Assembly (NCBI GenBank): GCA_020634135.1
Contig: JACKCG010000001.1
Location: 186,001-250,000 of the forward strand
Direction of reading: 5' to 3'
Origin: Anaerolineaceae bacterium
GTDB lineage: Bacteria; Chloroflexota; Anaerolineae; Aggregatilineales; Phototrophicaceae
Length of the DNA stretch: 64,000 bases
The position numbers were made by a program, and so were the translations under genes. The notes under the pieces were generated by a model. That model had not been told where the DNA came from, ran no database searches, and saw only the letters and a program-made list of their open reading frames with translations. Shown in pieces: positions 25,656-34,214 of the stretch. Each line of letters opens with the position of its first letter. The first letter of the stretch is position 1.

Positions 25656-27476
25656 ATGATGCCCCGTAAAATCTGGTTTGTATTTGTACTCACAATCTTA
25701 CTAAGGGTGTCTCCGATCTGGGCTGCCGGGTCACCCTGGCAGGCCTGGCTTTACGAGGGCGAAGTCGGGCGCATGACATTGGTCAATGAGAATGGCCTGA
25801 TGCTCAGGCAGTTCATTCTCCCCGCGACTTCCGGAAGCGAGTTTTCCTATAATGCGGCGGTCTCACCGGATGGCCGGTATGTGGCCTATGTAGGAACGGT
25901 CTATCCCGCGGCGGGCAGCCCGTCAGTCATGTTGTATCTATATGATCTGACACTCAATACGGTTATCTATAATTACGGTTTGCCTTCGGATGCCAACCAC
26001 AGTCTGGGTTTTAGCAGCACGGTGTTTAACTTCAGCGCCAACAGCAGCACGTTCGCAATGGGGTACGCCTCGTCGGGTCTGAATTGGGAAGTCCTGTATA
26101 TTGATCTGACAACCTATGTGTTGTCTTCATTGCGGGCAGATGCCCCAGCTTCGGTGGCGGCGGGTATTGATACCGGATTTGGGTTTCTTGTTCCAACGGT
26201 GCAGTCCAATCGGGATGGGCAGGTAAAATTCACGATGATCCCCTCAGGGACAGAAGGTGCACCTCTATACAGCAGCTTTACATGGACTCCTGCCACTGGC
26301 ATGGTCGCAGCGAATGACGCATACGTGATGCTGAATACGGATACGCTCCCGTTGACAGGCGAAGTTATCATGACGCTATCCGATCCGCGTTTCCCTAATT
26401 CCGAATCGGCTGAAACTGGATTCCCAATATCCAATACGCTCCAGGTGTATGACCCGGCAACGAATAGTCGCTACCCGGTCTATGCATCGCCAACCGATAA
26501 TGTCTACTGGCCGCGCTTCATCCAGGGTGGCGAGCGGATTGTGGTGTTGGGTTATAACACGCTGGCCGATAGAACGACCTGGCAGATTTTTGAGCGCAGC
26601 GGCAATCTCAGCGGGGTAGTGGATGCGAGTGCGCCCGCAAGTAATGTGACGAGTGTAGCCGGGCTGCTGAACGGTTTTCTATATACGGCAGGGGGATTCG
26701 ATGCCGGCAGCGGCACTACCCTATACTCTGTGGAGACGCGCCTCGCTGGTTCGCCCTATGTGGCGGTTCCGGTCTGGAACAGTGTGCTGGGGGCGCGGGC
26801 ACGCATTGTGTGGGTGAGTGATAATCAGGCCTTTGGGAACACACCCTTCACGCCCTGGGGGCGGGCCGTGCCGACAGGGGAGGCCGACAGTGGGGAACTC
26901 CTGGTGAATGACCAGGCATTGGTACAGACGACAGAAGGCGATTCACTGAATGTTCGAAGTGGGCCAGGTACGACTTTCTCACGTGTGGCGCAGTTGTCGA
27001 ATGGGGCGCTGGTCACGTTGATCGAAGGGCCGCGCTCTGGTGAGGGGTTCGTGTGGTGGCGTGTCCGCACCTCCAGCGGTATGGAAGGTTGGGTGGTCGA
27101 GGAGGCTGACGGAGTGCGAACACTGATTCCCGCTTTTATCGGGCCACCTGTTGAATTGCCGTCATTATTGCCCGCGCCGATACCGTTGTTGCCCGCTAAT
27201 GGAACGGTGTATAACGTCTTTCCGCGCACAACGACACTGGTCTGGACTCCGGTGGAAAACGCGACGGTATATCTTATTGAGATTGAAAGCTGTTTGCCTG
27301 GTACTGTGCCGCTGGCCTGCGAGCCACTCATCACCACGAGCGTGACTTCCAGCCAGACGAGCTATACATTCAGCTTTGTGGGTGCGCAGCCAGGACGCTG
27401 GCGGGTATGGGCGATGGATGTCTCTAGTCAGGAAGGTGCAAAATCGGACTGGTGGACGTTCACACACCAACAATAG
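25656..27476 (+). CDS. Exported WD40/TolB-like protein with bacterial SH3 domain
   Basis: The N-terminus is a Sec signal peptide (PRKIWFVFVLTILLRVSPIWA, cut near AAG). Residues about 30-410 have repeated beta-rich blades such as SPDGRYVAYVG, suggesting a TolB-like propeller. Residues about 425-490 are an SH3b domain with SLNVRSGPGTTFSRV and the GWVVEE ending, often used in cell-wall or peptide binding. A proline-rich linker leads to a C-terminal Ig/fibronectin-like module (about 510-605). No anchor is visible, so it is secreted or surface-held. AAAGGA at 25645-25650 favours ATG 25656 (606 residues) or the next codon. It follows the RlmD-like gene by 22 bases. Confidence 0.75.
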   Translation: MMPRKIWFVFVLTILLRVSPIWAAGSPWQAWLYEGEVGRMTLVNENGLMLRQFILPATSGSEFSYNAAVSPDGRYVAYVGTVYPAAGSPSVMLYLYDLTLNTVIYNYGLPSDANHSLGFSSTVFNFSANSSTFAMGYASSGLNWEVLYIDLTTYVLSSLRADAPASVAAGIDTGFGFLVPTVQSNRDGQVKFTMIPSGTEGAPLYSSFTWTPATGMVAANDAYVMLNTDTLPLTGEVIMTLSDPRFPNSESAETGFPISNTLQVYDPATNSRYPVYASPTDNVYWPRFIQGGERIVVLGYNTLADRTTWQIFERSGNLSGVVDASAPASNVTSVAGLLNGFLYTAGGFDAGSGTTLYSVETRLAGSPYVAVPVWNSVLGARARIVWVSDNQAFGNTPFTPWGRAVPTGEADSGELLVNDQALVQTTEGDSLNVRSGPGTTFSRVAQLSNGALVTLIEGPRSGEGFVWWRVRTSSGMEGWVVEEADGVRTLIPAFIGPPVELPSLLPAPIPLLPANGTVYNVFPRTTTLVWTPVENATVYLIEIESCLPGTVPLACEPLITTSVTSSQTSYTFSFVGAQPGRWRVWAMDVSSQEGAKSDWWTFTHQQ

Positions 27477-27531
27477 ATCATGCCATGAACGCAATAAAGA
27501 TGTGGCGTATGTGATTGTTCTGGAGAAATCG

Positions 27532-27597
27532 CTGGTTGTAAAACCAGATGCTATGAGTGAGTGCCGAGGATGGCGATCAACCTGCCCCCGGCACTCA
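27532..27597 (+). terminator. Double hairpin after the SH3 protein gene
   Basis: A 6-bp stem with a GTAA loop is followed ten bases later by a 9-bp perfect stem (TGAGTGCCG with CGGCACTCA) enclosing two further G-C pairs. It begins 55 bases after the stop codon. The following bases are TTGTTATG, not a T-run, so Rho-independent termination is possible but not clear. Confidence 0.35.
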
Positions 27598-27627
27598 TTG
27601 TTATGACTTCATCAACACCCGGCGTTT

Positions 27628-27747
27628 TTAGTCGTTCCAGGCATTGATGGACTGCGATAGTGAATTGAAGGCATCAGCAAGCGAGCCAACAGCGTAGGTG
27701 ATGTACACGGTGCCGCCGGCGCAGGTAGTTACATAATGTTTCCAAGC
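27628..27747 (-). pseudogene. Possible C-terminal relic of a small protein gene
   Basis: Read on the minus strand between a TAG at 27750-27748 and a TAA at 27630-27628, 39 codons encode a protein-like tail: a CAGG motif, a hydrophobic TVYITYAVGS stretch, a helical region and a SINAWND end. There is no ATG in the frame; the only candidate start is an internal GTG without a ribosome site. Frames upstream are broken by stops. It may be the remnant of a decayed small gene or chance. Confidence 0.25.
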
Positions 27748-28041
27748 CTACAAATGCGGCGAAATATTGAACATTCAAACGAGTCATTATGCGGTCATTA
27801 GAGATAGATAAATTATGTGTCAGTGGTGTGTGGCTGCCAAAGGTGAACAGATAAACCGGCAATCTGAATGCCAGATTGGGTACACAGACCCGAAATCAGG
27901 CGTAAAACGAGCACAGCGCGTGCGGAAAAGACCGCTGATGTGAAGGCCAGGCAGACGGTTGGGCAGTTTGACATTTTTCATCAATGCAATACACTTCATA
28001 GTATGTTCATCTTGTTGACCTAACCTTCAGGAGTGATGCCC

Positions 28042-28740
28042 ATGTCTGACCAGGTAGCAAGTGACCCGGTACCGGAGTCCAAGACTGTGCAGAATCCTAC
28101 GCGAAGACGACCGTTTTCACGTTTTCGGGATCTGTTCTTCATCCGGCGATTCCCTAAGTTCTTTGGCGGTATTCCACAGGAATGGGTGTTGCCAGACGAT
28201 ACGGAATACCAGCGTCAAATTCATGATGCCGGGTTTGTTTCGTTAGACTCCGAGGAATATGGTGACCTGAGCGCGCACCCCATTATCTTGCAGGACCTCA
28301 AGGACCTCAATCAGCATTTACTGCCGACGTTCTTTATGTTAGGGCAAAAGGCGCGCTACTATCAGAACCAGTTTTATATGTTCCAATGGGTGTTTATTAC
28401 GGGGGCTTTTCTGACGACCTTATTCGGCACTCTGGCGTTGTACCTTTATGGTCAGGCTGACGCATCTACTCTGGTGGCCCAGACTGCCGGTGACCCTCTT
28501 GCTACTGCGCTGAGTTACTTGACGGCGATAATCGGTGCCGTTACTGCTTTCTATACAACTTTGAGTAATCGCGGCGAACCGCGCAAGCGCTGGTCAAAAG
28601 TCCGGCGTCTGACCGAGGAGACACGCGCCTGTTACTTCCGTTATCTGGCGCATCTTCCACCTTATGACACATCGGAGCGGGTACAGCGACTGCGCGAAAT
28701 GGCGGTCGCAATGCAGATCAAGGAGCAGGAAAATGTTTAA
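28042..28740 (+). CDS. DUF4231/SLATT-like two-TM protein (first of a pair)
   Basis: The 232-residue protein has a basic, disordered N-terminus, then a QKARYYQNQFYMFQWVFITG segment leading into two hydrophobic helices (about residues 115-138 and 150-172) separated by a short loop, and a cytoplasmic C-terminal helix beginning RKRWSKVRRLTEETRACYF. The YYQ...f helix and the RW..R..TE.lr motif after TM2 resemble DUF4231 and the related SLATT two-TM families. SLATT proteins are predicted pore-forming effectors of conflict systems; DUF4231 members have no established role. AGGAG sits eight bases before ATG 28042. It overlaps the next gene by eight bases. Confidence 0.6.
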   Translation: MSDQVASDPVPESKTVQNPTRRRPFSRFRDLFFIRRFPKFFGGIPQEWVLPDDTEYQRQIHDAGFVSLDSEEYGDLSAHPIILQDLKDLNQHLLPTFFMLGQKARYYQNQFYMFQWVFITGAFLTTLFGTLALYLYGQADASTLVAQTAGDPLATALSYLTAIIGAVTAFYTTLSNRGEPRKRWSKVRRLTEETRACYFRYLAHLPPYDTSERVQRLREMAVAMQIKEQENV

Positions 28741-29566
28741 CAAACCGAAGCCTGATGCCGATCTCTATGGCCCCATTGACCTGAGTGCGTTCCGTGACCG
28801 AGAGCATTCGAAAGAGGATTTCAACTTGCTGTTCCGTATTTATATGGAGAAGCGGGTCGAATCGCAGGTGGATTTTTACCAGAGCCGGATTCGAGAAAAT
28901 GAACTCAATTCGGATTTCACTTTCACTGCGGGCGCATTCATTATGACGCTTTCTTCGTTGATTGCGACCCTCAGCGCCGGGGGAGCACTGTTAGGGCTAT
29001 CGTTAATCGCGGCAATTCTTCCGGCAATTGCTGCACTTCTTGCCTCGTTCCGCCAGCTGTACGGCTGGGATCAACAGATAACGATTTACCGCGATTCTAA
29101 GCTCGGGCTGCAGCGGGCACGTCTTCTGGCGCCGGATGACGACAAGGTGGGTGAAGTTGACCTGATTGAGATTCTCCCGCAGTTGGTGGTCGCCAGCGAG
29201 GAGGTGTTTACCTCAGAGGTGAGCCAGTGGGGGCAGTTTATCGCCGAAAAGGAGAAAGCACTGGCTGCGGGCGATACCATTGCTGAGTTCAAGCAGCTTT
29301 TCGCGCCCACGATGGTGGATCCCCAGGGCAATCTGCGTTTAAGCGATGCTCAGTTGGGTGCTATCCAGAGTATCCTGGCGGCGGCGGTGCCAACCGGAAG
29401 TGGCTCTGTGGAGATTGAACGTGAAACAGTGCGTCAGATTTCCAGTTCGGTAGAAGTGGCGGCAGTCAGGGTTGAGGATGTTCATCCCGCCGATGAACCG
29501 TCTTCGACCGAGGCAGCGGACGTATCCACTGATGCACCGGATGACGATGCAGAGCCGGTAGGGTAG
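28733..29566 (+). CDS. Two-TM protein, SLATT/DUF4231-like (second of a pair)
   Basis: The 277-residue product has a helical region with KRVESQVDFYQSRIREN before two hydrophobic helices (about residues 60-82 and 84-110), then QLYGWDQQITIYRDSKLGLQRARLL, which parallels the post-TM motif of the first protein. Residues about 140-277 are acidic, with a low-complexity end. The frame is open further upstream, but AAGGAG seven bases before ATG 28733 fixes the start inside the end of the first gene, so the two are translationally coupled and probably form a hetero-oligomer. Family assignment is weaker than for its partner. acpS follows after 11 bases. Confidence 0.55.
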   Translation: MFNKPKPDADLYGPIDLSAFRDREHSKEDFNLLFRIYMEKRVESQVDFYQSRIRENELNSDFTFTAGAFIMTLSSLIATLSAGGALLGLSLIAAILPAIAALLASFRQLYGWDQQITIYRDSKLGLQRARLLAPDDDKVGEVDLIEILPQLVVASEEVFTSEVSQWGQFIAEKEKALAAGDTIAEFKQLFAPTMVDPQGNLRLSDAQLGAIQSILAAAVPTGSGSVEIERETVRQISSSVEVAAVRVEDVHPADEPSSTEAADVSTDAPDDDAEPVG

Positions 29567-29577
29567 GGCACTGCTTG

Positions 29578-29937
29578 ATGCTGCGATGTGGGATTGACCT
29601 GATTGAAAACCGGCGGATTGAGGAAGGCATCGCCCGTTTAGGTGAACGCTTCCTCAATCGCTTTTTTACGTCCGCTGAACGCGCCGACTGTGAAGACAGT
29701 CCCAACCGACTGGCAGCGCGTCTGGCTGCCAAAGAAGCCGTCTCCAAAGTCTTTGGTACCGGGATTGGAGACGTTAGCTGGCGCGAAATCGAGATTCTGC
29801 GTGATGCACGAGGCCGCCCGGTGCTGCATCTGCATGGAGCAGCGGCAGTATTGGCGCAGGAAATGGGGCTGACCGAGTGGGATGTCAGCCTGACGCACAC
29901 CCATGACTACGCATCGGCGGTGGCAGTTGCGCAGTAA
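29578..29937 (+). CDS. acpS: Holo-[acyl-carrier-protein] synthase
   Basis: The 119-residue protein carries both AcpS motifs: GIDLIENRRIEE near the N-terminus (Mg-binding Asp) and RLAARLAAKEAVSKVFGTG in the middle, with a terminal VSLTHTHDYASAVAVA strand. It transfers 4'-phosphopantetheine from CoA to the serine of acyl carrier protein. Length is normal for single-domain AcpS. It converges on the PHP phosphoesterase gene with only three bases between the stop codons. Confidence 0.93.
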   Translation: MLRCGIDLIENRRIEEGIARLGERFLNRFFTSAERADCEDSPNRLAARLAAKEAVSKVFGTGIGDVSWREIEILRDARGRPVLHLHGAAAVLAQEMGLTEWDVSLTHTHDYASAVAVAQ

Positions 29938-29940
29938 TCT

Positions 29941-30780
29941 TTATCCGGACTGCCGGCGATAACGCTGGGCCTGTGCCTGTAGCCTCTCCACACAGCCTGC
30001 TGGCGGAACCTCCGACGCTATCGGCCCGCGCTCCTCATTGTGGAAGTCTGAACCGCCAGTTGGGATCAAATGATAGTCTTCGGCTAGTTCCCATAGGCGT
30101 GCCCGGATTTCTGCTGTATTTTTGGGGTGCATAATCTCTACCCCATCCAGTCCAGCCGGAACTAAACGAATTACAAGAGATTCGTAATCCGTGACCAGTC
30201 CCGGATGTGCCAGGATCGCCACACCCCCCGCGTCGTGAATTAACGCGACCCCCTGTTCCGGGGTCAGTCGTTTACGGGCGATATAGGCCGGGCCGCCTGT
30301 ATAGAGGTATTTCTCGAATGCTTCGCTGACGTTCCTGACATGTCCAGCCTGTACCATTGCCTGTGCGATGTGAGGCCGCCCGATTGCCCCACCATTAGCA
30401 ACCTTTGCGACCTGCTCCCAGGTGATTGGCAGGTTGAGTTCATCCAGCCGATTCACAATTCTGCGGGCACGGTTATCTCGTGCGTCGCGGAAATCGCGCA
30501 GGGAGTCCTGTAGACCGGCATAATCAAGGTCAATGAAATAGCCGAGCAGATGTACATCGTGGCCGTTATCTGCGGTACTGAGTTCAATACCGGGGATAAT
30601 AACCGGATTTCCCTTTGCGATTGCTTGTGCTTCTGGAATACCCGCCGTCGTATCATGATCGGTAATCGCAATAAGGGTCAATTTAAGCTGACGTGCGGCC
30701 AGCACCAATTCTGCCGGCGTGAGCCGGCCATCAGATGCTGTTGTATGTAAATGCAAATCAATGTGTTGGTTGGTGCTCAT
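29941..30780 (-). CDS. PHP domain phosphoesterase (RnaAM/YciV-like)
   Basis: The 279-residue protein has the four PHP metal motifs: DLHLHTTASDG, ITDHDTTAG, a long insertion and AILAHPGLV, then TGGSDFHNEE near the end. The overall length and the GIELST segment fit the 3',5'-nucleoside bisphosphate phosphatase / 5'-3' exonuclease subfamily (YciV, RNase AM) rather than histidinol phosphatase or polymerase PHP domains. ATG 30780 (MSTNQHIDLH) is chosen; ATG 30795 is also possible. The SpoVS gene ends just upstream and may be co-transcribed. Confidence 0.87.
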   Translation of the reverse strand: MSTNQHIDLHLHTTASDGRLTPAELVLAARQLKLTLIAITDHDTTAGIPEAQAIAKGNPVIIPGIELSTADNGHDVHLLGYFIDLDYAGLQDSLRDFRDARDNRARRIVNRLDELNLPITWEQVAKVANGGAIGRPHIAQAMVQAGHVRNVSEAFEKYLYTGGPAYIARKRLTPEQGVALIHDAGGVAILAHPGLVTDYESLVIRLVPAGLDGVEIMHPKNTAEIRARLWELAEDYHLIPTGGSDFHNEERGPIASEVPPAGCVERLQAQAQRYRRQSG

Positions 30781-30798
30781 CAATCCGCCCGTCATTCA

Positions 30799-31155
30799 TC
30801 AACGTGGCTCAACCGTAAATCGGACTGCGGTGCGTTCTTGTCCATCAATGGTTACTTCAGTAAAGAAGGGTGTAAAAACAATATCAATTTCATCACGGGT
30901 CAGATAACCACGTGCGATAGCCAACGCCTTCACTGCCTGGTTTACCGCGCCTGCGCCGATAGCCTGCACCTCGGCATAACGGTATTCGCGGATAACCCCG
31001 GCAATTGCCCCGGCGACGGCGGTTGAACGTGACCGGGCAGATACTTTGATAATATCCGGCTTAGATGGGTCATCGTCGCTGGGGAAATGAGATGAATATT
31101 CGGATGGGGCGTCGTCTGGTGGTGTGTAGTCGTTGTAAAGTTCGTCGTCTGACAT
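30799..31155 (-). CDS. spoVS: Stage V sporulation protein S (SpoVS) homologue
   Basis: Residues about 36-118 match the small SpoVS domain almost throughout: IIKVSARSRSTAVAGAIAGV, AEVQAIGAGAVNQAVKALA, IARGYLT and a terminal TAVRFTVEPR. The fold is an Alba-like nucleic acid-binding domain. The first 35 residues are acidic and disordered, beyond the roughly 86-residue Bacillus protein. No other sporulation gene is seen; SpoVS also occurs in non-spore-formers, where its role is open. ATG at 31155. The 256 bases upstream to 31411 are AT-rich and hold the divergent promoters for this gene and the TPR gene. Confidence 0.92.
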   Translation of the reverse strand: MSDDELYNDYTPPDDAPSEYSSHFPSDDDPSKPDIIKVSARSRSTAVAGAIAGVIREYRYAEVQAIGAGAVNQAVKALAIARGYLTRDEIDIVFTPFFTEVTIDGQERTAVRFTVEPR

Positions 31156-31411
31156 GAGGTTTACCCAGCCATTCTGCAAAAATTATTTTAATTATCTTTA
31201 TTAATTTTACTCTAAAAGATCATTGGCGTCTACTCAATTGCCTGTTTTGTCAGTTGAATACGATCTTATTGATATCCAAAAGCATCGGGGAATAGGGATG
31301 GAACACTCCTGATTAGGGGGCGAAACAACCCCAAAATTGATACTAACTGTTTTGCTGTATGTTCGGTACAATCGGTTCTCAAAATAGTGAATGCATTGAG
31401 TTGGAATTTAT

Positions 31412-32374
31412 ATGTCTACTCCCCTTCGCAGTCTTGACGCGGAACCCAGCCCTGAATTTAATACCCGCTGCCTTGAAGTTCATAATGCCTGGACTGATGG
31501 CAACAAGCCGTTGGACGAAGCCATTGCAGAGATGACGGCGCTGCGTGGAGAAGCAACGGTGGATGGCATGGTGGCGAACCAGGCGCGCGCGGAGACCTTT
31601 TTGGGAATCATGTATGCGTATCAAGGCAACCTGGCAAGTAGCATCCAGTATTTTGAGCGTGCGCGAGCGCTGTTCACCCAGGTTGGCAACCTGCGACGCA
31701 TCGCAATATGTGACCTCAATCTCGGCGAGACATATCGCTACAAAGGGGATTTTAACCGTGCCCGGCAGTATTTCGAGCGGGCGTATGAGGCGCACAAAGA
31801 ACTTGATGACCGTGATAATGAGGCGACGGCACTCTGTAATCGCGGGCAGATGTTTCTGAGTCTGGGGGACCTCGATAACGCGCATGAAGACCTGACCCTG
31901 GCATATAGTATTGTCTGCGAACTCCCGGTGGAGAATCCGAATAGGGATACCCTGATCTGTGAAATTCACCGTTCGCTGACTGCGGTCTATATTGCTCAGA
32001 ATCGTCTGGATAGTGCTTTAAGTGAGGCCAGAGCAGCCTACGCAATTGCCGAACGCACACAGAAGCCTTTTGATATTGGCTATGCTAATCGTGCGATGGG
32101 TCAGGTGACAACCGCGCTTTGCCTGGCGGCGGTTGAAGACGATGGGATTGCTTCCCTGGATACTTATTTCCAGCAGGCGAATGAGGCCTTCCGCGAGATT
32201 AACGCTGAGGGCGAGGTCGCACGTACTATGTTTGAACATGCTATCAGCCTTGCCCGGCGTGGTCGGCGCATTATGGCGGCGAAAAAACTCCAACTGGCAA
32301 TTGTTATTTTTACCCGTCTGGGCATGATTGATGATGCTGCCAAAGCCGCTGAAGCCCAGCGGGAAATGCTTTAA
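31412..32374 (+). CDS. Tetratricopeptide repeat protein
   Basis: The 320-residue soluble protein is built of about six 34-residue TPR helical pairs, clearest at FLGIMYAYQGNLASSIQYFE, LGETYRYKGDFNRARQYFE and CNRGQMFLSLGDLDNAHEDL. No signal peptide, enzyme domain or membrane segment is visible, so it probably acts as a protein-binding scaffold in the cytoplasm. It stands alone: divergent from spoVS, with a terminator after it. A TACAAT hexamer lies 40 bases before the ATG, without a clear -35 box. Confidence 0.85.
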   Translation: MSTPLRSLDAEPSPEFNTRCLEVHNAWTDGNKPLDEAIAEMTALRGEATVDGMVANQARAETFLGIMYAYQGNLASSIQYFERARALFTQVGNLRRIAICDLNLGETYRYKGDFNRARQYFERAYEAHKELDDRDNEATALCNRGQMFLSLGDLDNAHEDLTLAYSIVCELPVENPNRDTLICEIHRSLTAVYIAQNRLDSALSEARAAYAIAERTQKPFDIGYANRAMGQVTTALCLAAVEDDGIASLDTYFQQANEAFREINAEGEVARTMFEHAISLARRGRRIMAAKKLQLAIVIFTRLGMIDDAAKAAEAQREML

Positions 32375-32413
32375 TTGCCCTGAAATCGAACATTGATGAT
32401 ATTTGTCCAGATG

Positions 32414-32444
32414 CCGACGTGAGTAATTGCGTCGGTTTTGTTTT
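32414..32444 (+). terminator. Rho-independent terminator after the TPR gene
   Basis: CCGACG (32414-32419) and CGTCGG (32430-32435) form a perfect 6-bp stem with a 10-base loop, followed at once by TTTTGTTTT. It lies 40 bases after the TPR stop codon on the same strand. Confidence 0.72.
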
Positions 32445-32469
32445 CAAGATACGGGTTTGTCGGTATACT
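32441..32469 (+). promoter_or_regulatory. Possible promoter and long leader of the importer operon
   Basis: TTTTCA (32441-32446) and TATACT (32464-32469), 17 bases apart, each match four to five of the six consensus bases. If used, the transcript would carry a leader of roughly 195 bases before the ATPase ATG at 32670. Within it an 11-codon frame (MPLDEARESAR) begins at about 32499 after AGG. No known riboswitch was recognised. Confidence 0.4.
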
Positions 32470-32669
32470 CTGACAACCAGCTGGATTGTTCAGGTAGGAT
32501 GCCGTTGGATGAAGCGCGAGAATCCGCCAGATAGCAGGTGATCCAGTGAGGTCGCCCGGCGATTGAGGCTGAGTCAGGTGCTCGCTGAGACGTTAGGGCA
32601 TTCTTCTTTACCCGGTTCTCTATTACGGTTTAATGAGGTTTTATTCACAAGAAAAACAATGAGGTTCTT

Positions 32670-34214
32670 ATGACCGATTTACCAACGATTGTTTTAGAAG
32701 TTCGCGGGTTGACTAAGCGGTTTCCCGGTGTACTTGCTAACGATCACATTGATTTGAAACTGGCGAAGGGGCAGGTTTTAGGGCTTTTAGGGGAAAATGG
32801 TGCTGGCAAAAGCACCCTGATGAACTTGATTTATGGTCTGTATGCGCCTGATGAAGGTGAAATCCTGGTGAACGGGCAGGTTGTACATATCAAGGACCCG
32901 AACGACGCGATTGGCCTGGGGATTGGTATGGTTCACCAGCATTTTCAGCTCGTGCCGGTGCTGACTGTGACCGAAAATATCATGCTGGGCAACGAATCCA
33001 CACGCGGTGGTTTTTTTCTTGACCGGCGAACGGCCCGCCGCCAGATTGTCGAGATTTCTCAGCAATACGGCCTGGAAGTAAACCCGGATGCCCTGGTACA
33101 GGACTTGCCGGTTGGCATTCAGCAACGTGTGGAAATCATTAAGGCGCTCTACCGCAGGGCCGACATTCTGATTTTGGATGAACCTTCTGCCGTATTGACT
33201 CCGCAGGAAATCGAGGGCTTATTCGCGATTATGCGCACACTGATCGAGCGCGGCGTGAGTATCATCTTTATTTCCCACAAACTCAAAGAAGTGCTGGAAA
33301 TCTGTGATGCGATAACCGTGCTGCGCTTGGGACGGGTGGTTGGTCATGCCGACCCGACGCAATCTACCGAAGAGTCGCTGGCTTCTATGATGGTTGGGCG
33401 TGAAGTGATTTTACAGGTTGAGAAGAGTGATGCGCATCCGGGTGACCCGGTTGTTATGATTGAAGACCTCGTGGTGAATGACGATCGTAACCTCGTAGCG
33501 GTGAATCACCTTTCACTGGATGTCCGTGCCGGAGAAATTCTGGGGTTGGCCGGGGTGCAGGGCAACGGCCAGACCGAACTGGTTGAGGCGCTCACCGGCC
33601 TGCGGAAAGTGGAGCATGGGCGGGTCGTGATCGCCGGGGAGGATGTGACCCACGCCGTTCCGCGCACGGTCACGCGCACCGGGGTGGCACATGTGCCTGA
33701 AGACCGCCGCAAGAATGGCATGGTGGCCGGGTTTCCGCTTAAGGATAACCTTGTATTGCAGACTTACTACCAGGCACCGTTTGCGAACGGCATTCTGGTA
33801 GATGAAAAAGTCAAAGAGGAAACCGCGCAGCGGTTAGTAGCGGAATACGATGTGCGGACCCCGAGCATACAGGTTAACATGAGCACGCTTTCGGGGGGGA
33901 ACCAGCAGAAGGGTATCGTCGCTCGTGAGTTTTCACGCGACAGTAAATTAGTGATTGCCGCTCAACCGACACGCGGGTTGGATGTCGGTTCAATTGAGTT
34001 CATTCACAAACAGATTATCCGTATGCGCGATGCGGGGACGGGCGTTTTGTTGGTTTCGACAGAATTGGATGAGATTTTCTCATTATCAGATCGGATTGCT
34101 GTCATGTACCGGGGAAAAATCATTGATATAGTGCCTATCCATGAAGCTACGCGGGAAGCGATAGGGCTGCTCATGGCAGGTATCAAGCGCGACAAGGGGG
34201 AAGGGAATGGCTGA
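32670..34214 (+). CDS. ABC transporter ATPase, nucleoside/BMP-type (YufO/NupO family)
   Basis: The 514-residue protein is a tandem ATPase. The first domain has LLGENGAGKSTLMNL (Walker A), DLPVGIQQRVEI in place of the canonical LSGGQ, and ILILDEPSAVLTP; the second has GVQGNGQTELVEALTG, a degenerate Walker A, and LSGGNQQKGIVAREF. This pattern and the RKNGMVAGFPLKDNL linker match the YufO/RbsA-like ATPase of nucleoside and basic-membrane-protein (BMP) importers. It overlaps the first permease gene by eight bases. GAGGT precedes the ATG. No BMP-type binding protein gene is in the window. Confidence 0.92.
   Translation: MTDLPTIVLEVRGLTKRFPGVLANDHIDLKLAKGQVLGLLGENGAGKSTLMNLIYGLYAPDEGEILVNGQVVHIKDPNDAIGLGIGMVHQHFQLVPVLTVTENIMLGNESTRGGFFLDRRTARRQIVEISQQYGLEVNPDALVQDLPVGIQQRVEIIKALYRRADILILDEPSAVLTPQEIEGLFAIMRTLIERGVSIIFISHKLKEVLEICDAITVLRLGRVVGHADPTQSTEESLASMMVGREVILQVEKSDAHPGDPVVMIEDLVVNDDRNLVAVNHLSLDVRAGEILGLAGVQGNGQTELVEALTGLRKVEHGRVVIAGEDVTHAVPRTVTRTGVAHVPEDRRKNGMVAGFPLKDNLVLQTYYQAPFANGILVDEKVKEETAQRLVAEYDVRTPSIQVNMSTLSGGNQQKGIVAREFSRDSKLVIAAQPTRGLDVGSIEFIHKQIIRMRDAGTGVLLVSTELDEIFSLSDRIAVMYRGKIIDIVPIHEATREAIGLLMAGIKRDKGEGNG

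Larger units (their letters stand above)
27477..28041. other. Gene-poor interval with two hairpins
   Basis: No convincing gene lies in these 565 bases. Two stem-loops follow the SH3 gene: CTGGTT/AACCAG with a GTAA tetraloop (27532-27547), and a perfect 9-bp stem TGAGTGCCG/CGGCACTCA (27558-27566 and 27589-27597) extended by two more G-C pairs. They may end the upstream transcript, though no T-run follows. The minus strand holds a short protein-like frame (see the relic at 27628-27747). Bases 27760-28030 show only short frames without ribosome sites. Confidence 0.5.

Noticed and set aside
27674..27862. 62-codon minus-strand frame in the gene-poor gap
   Set aside because: It has no ribosome site, and its sequence is arginine- and histidine-rich at the end, as expected of a wrong-frame reading; a different frame there looks more protein-like.
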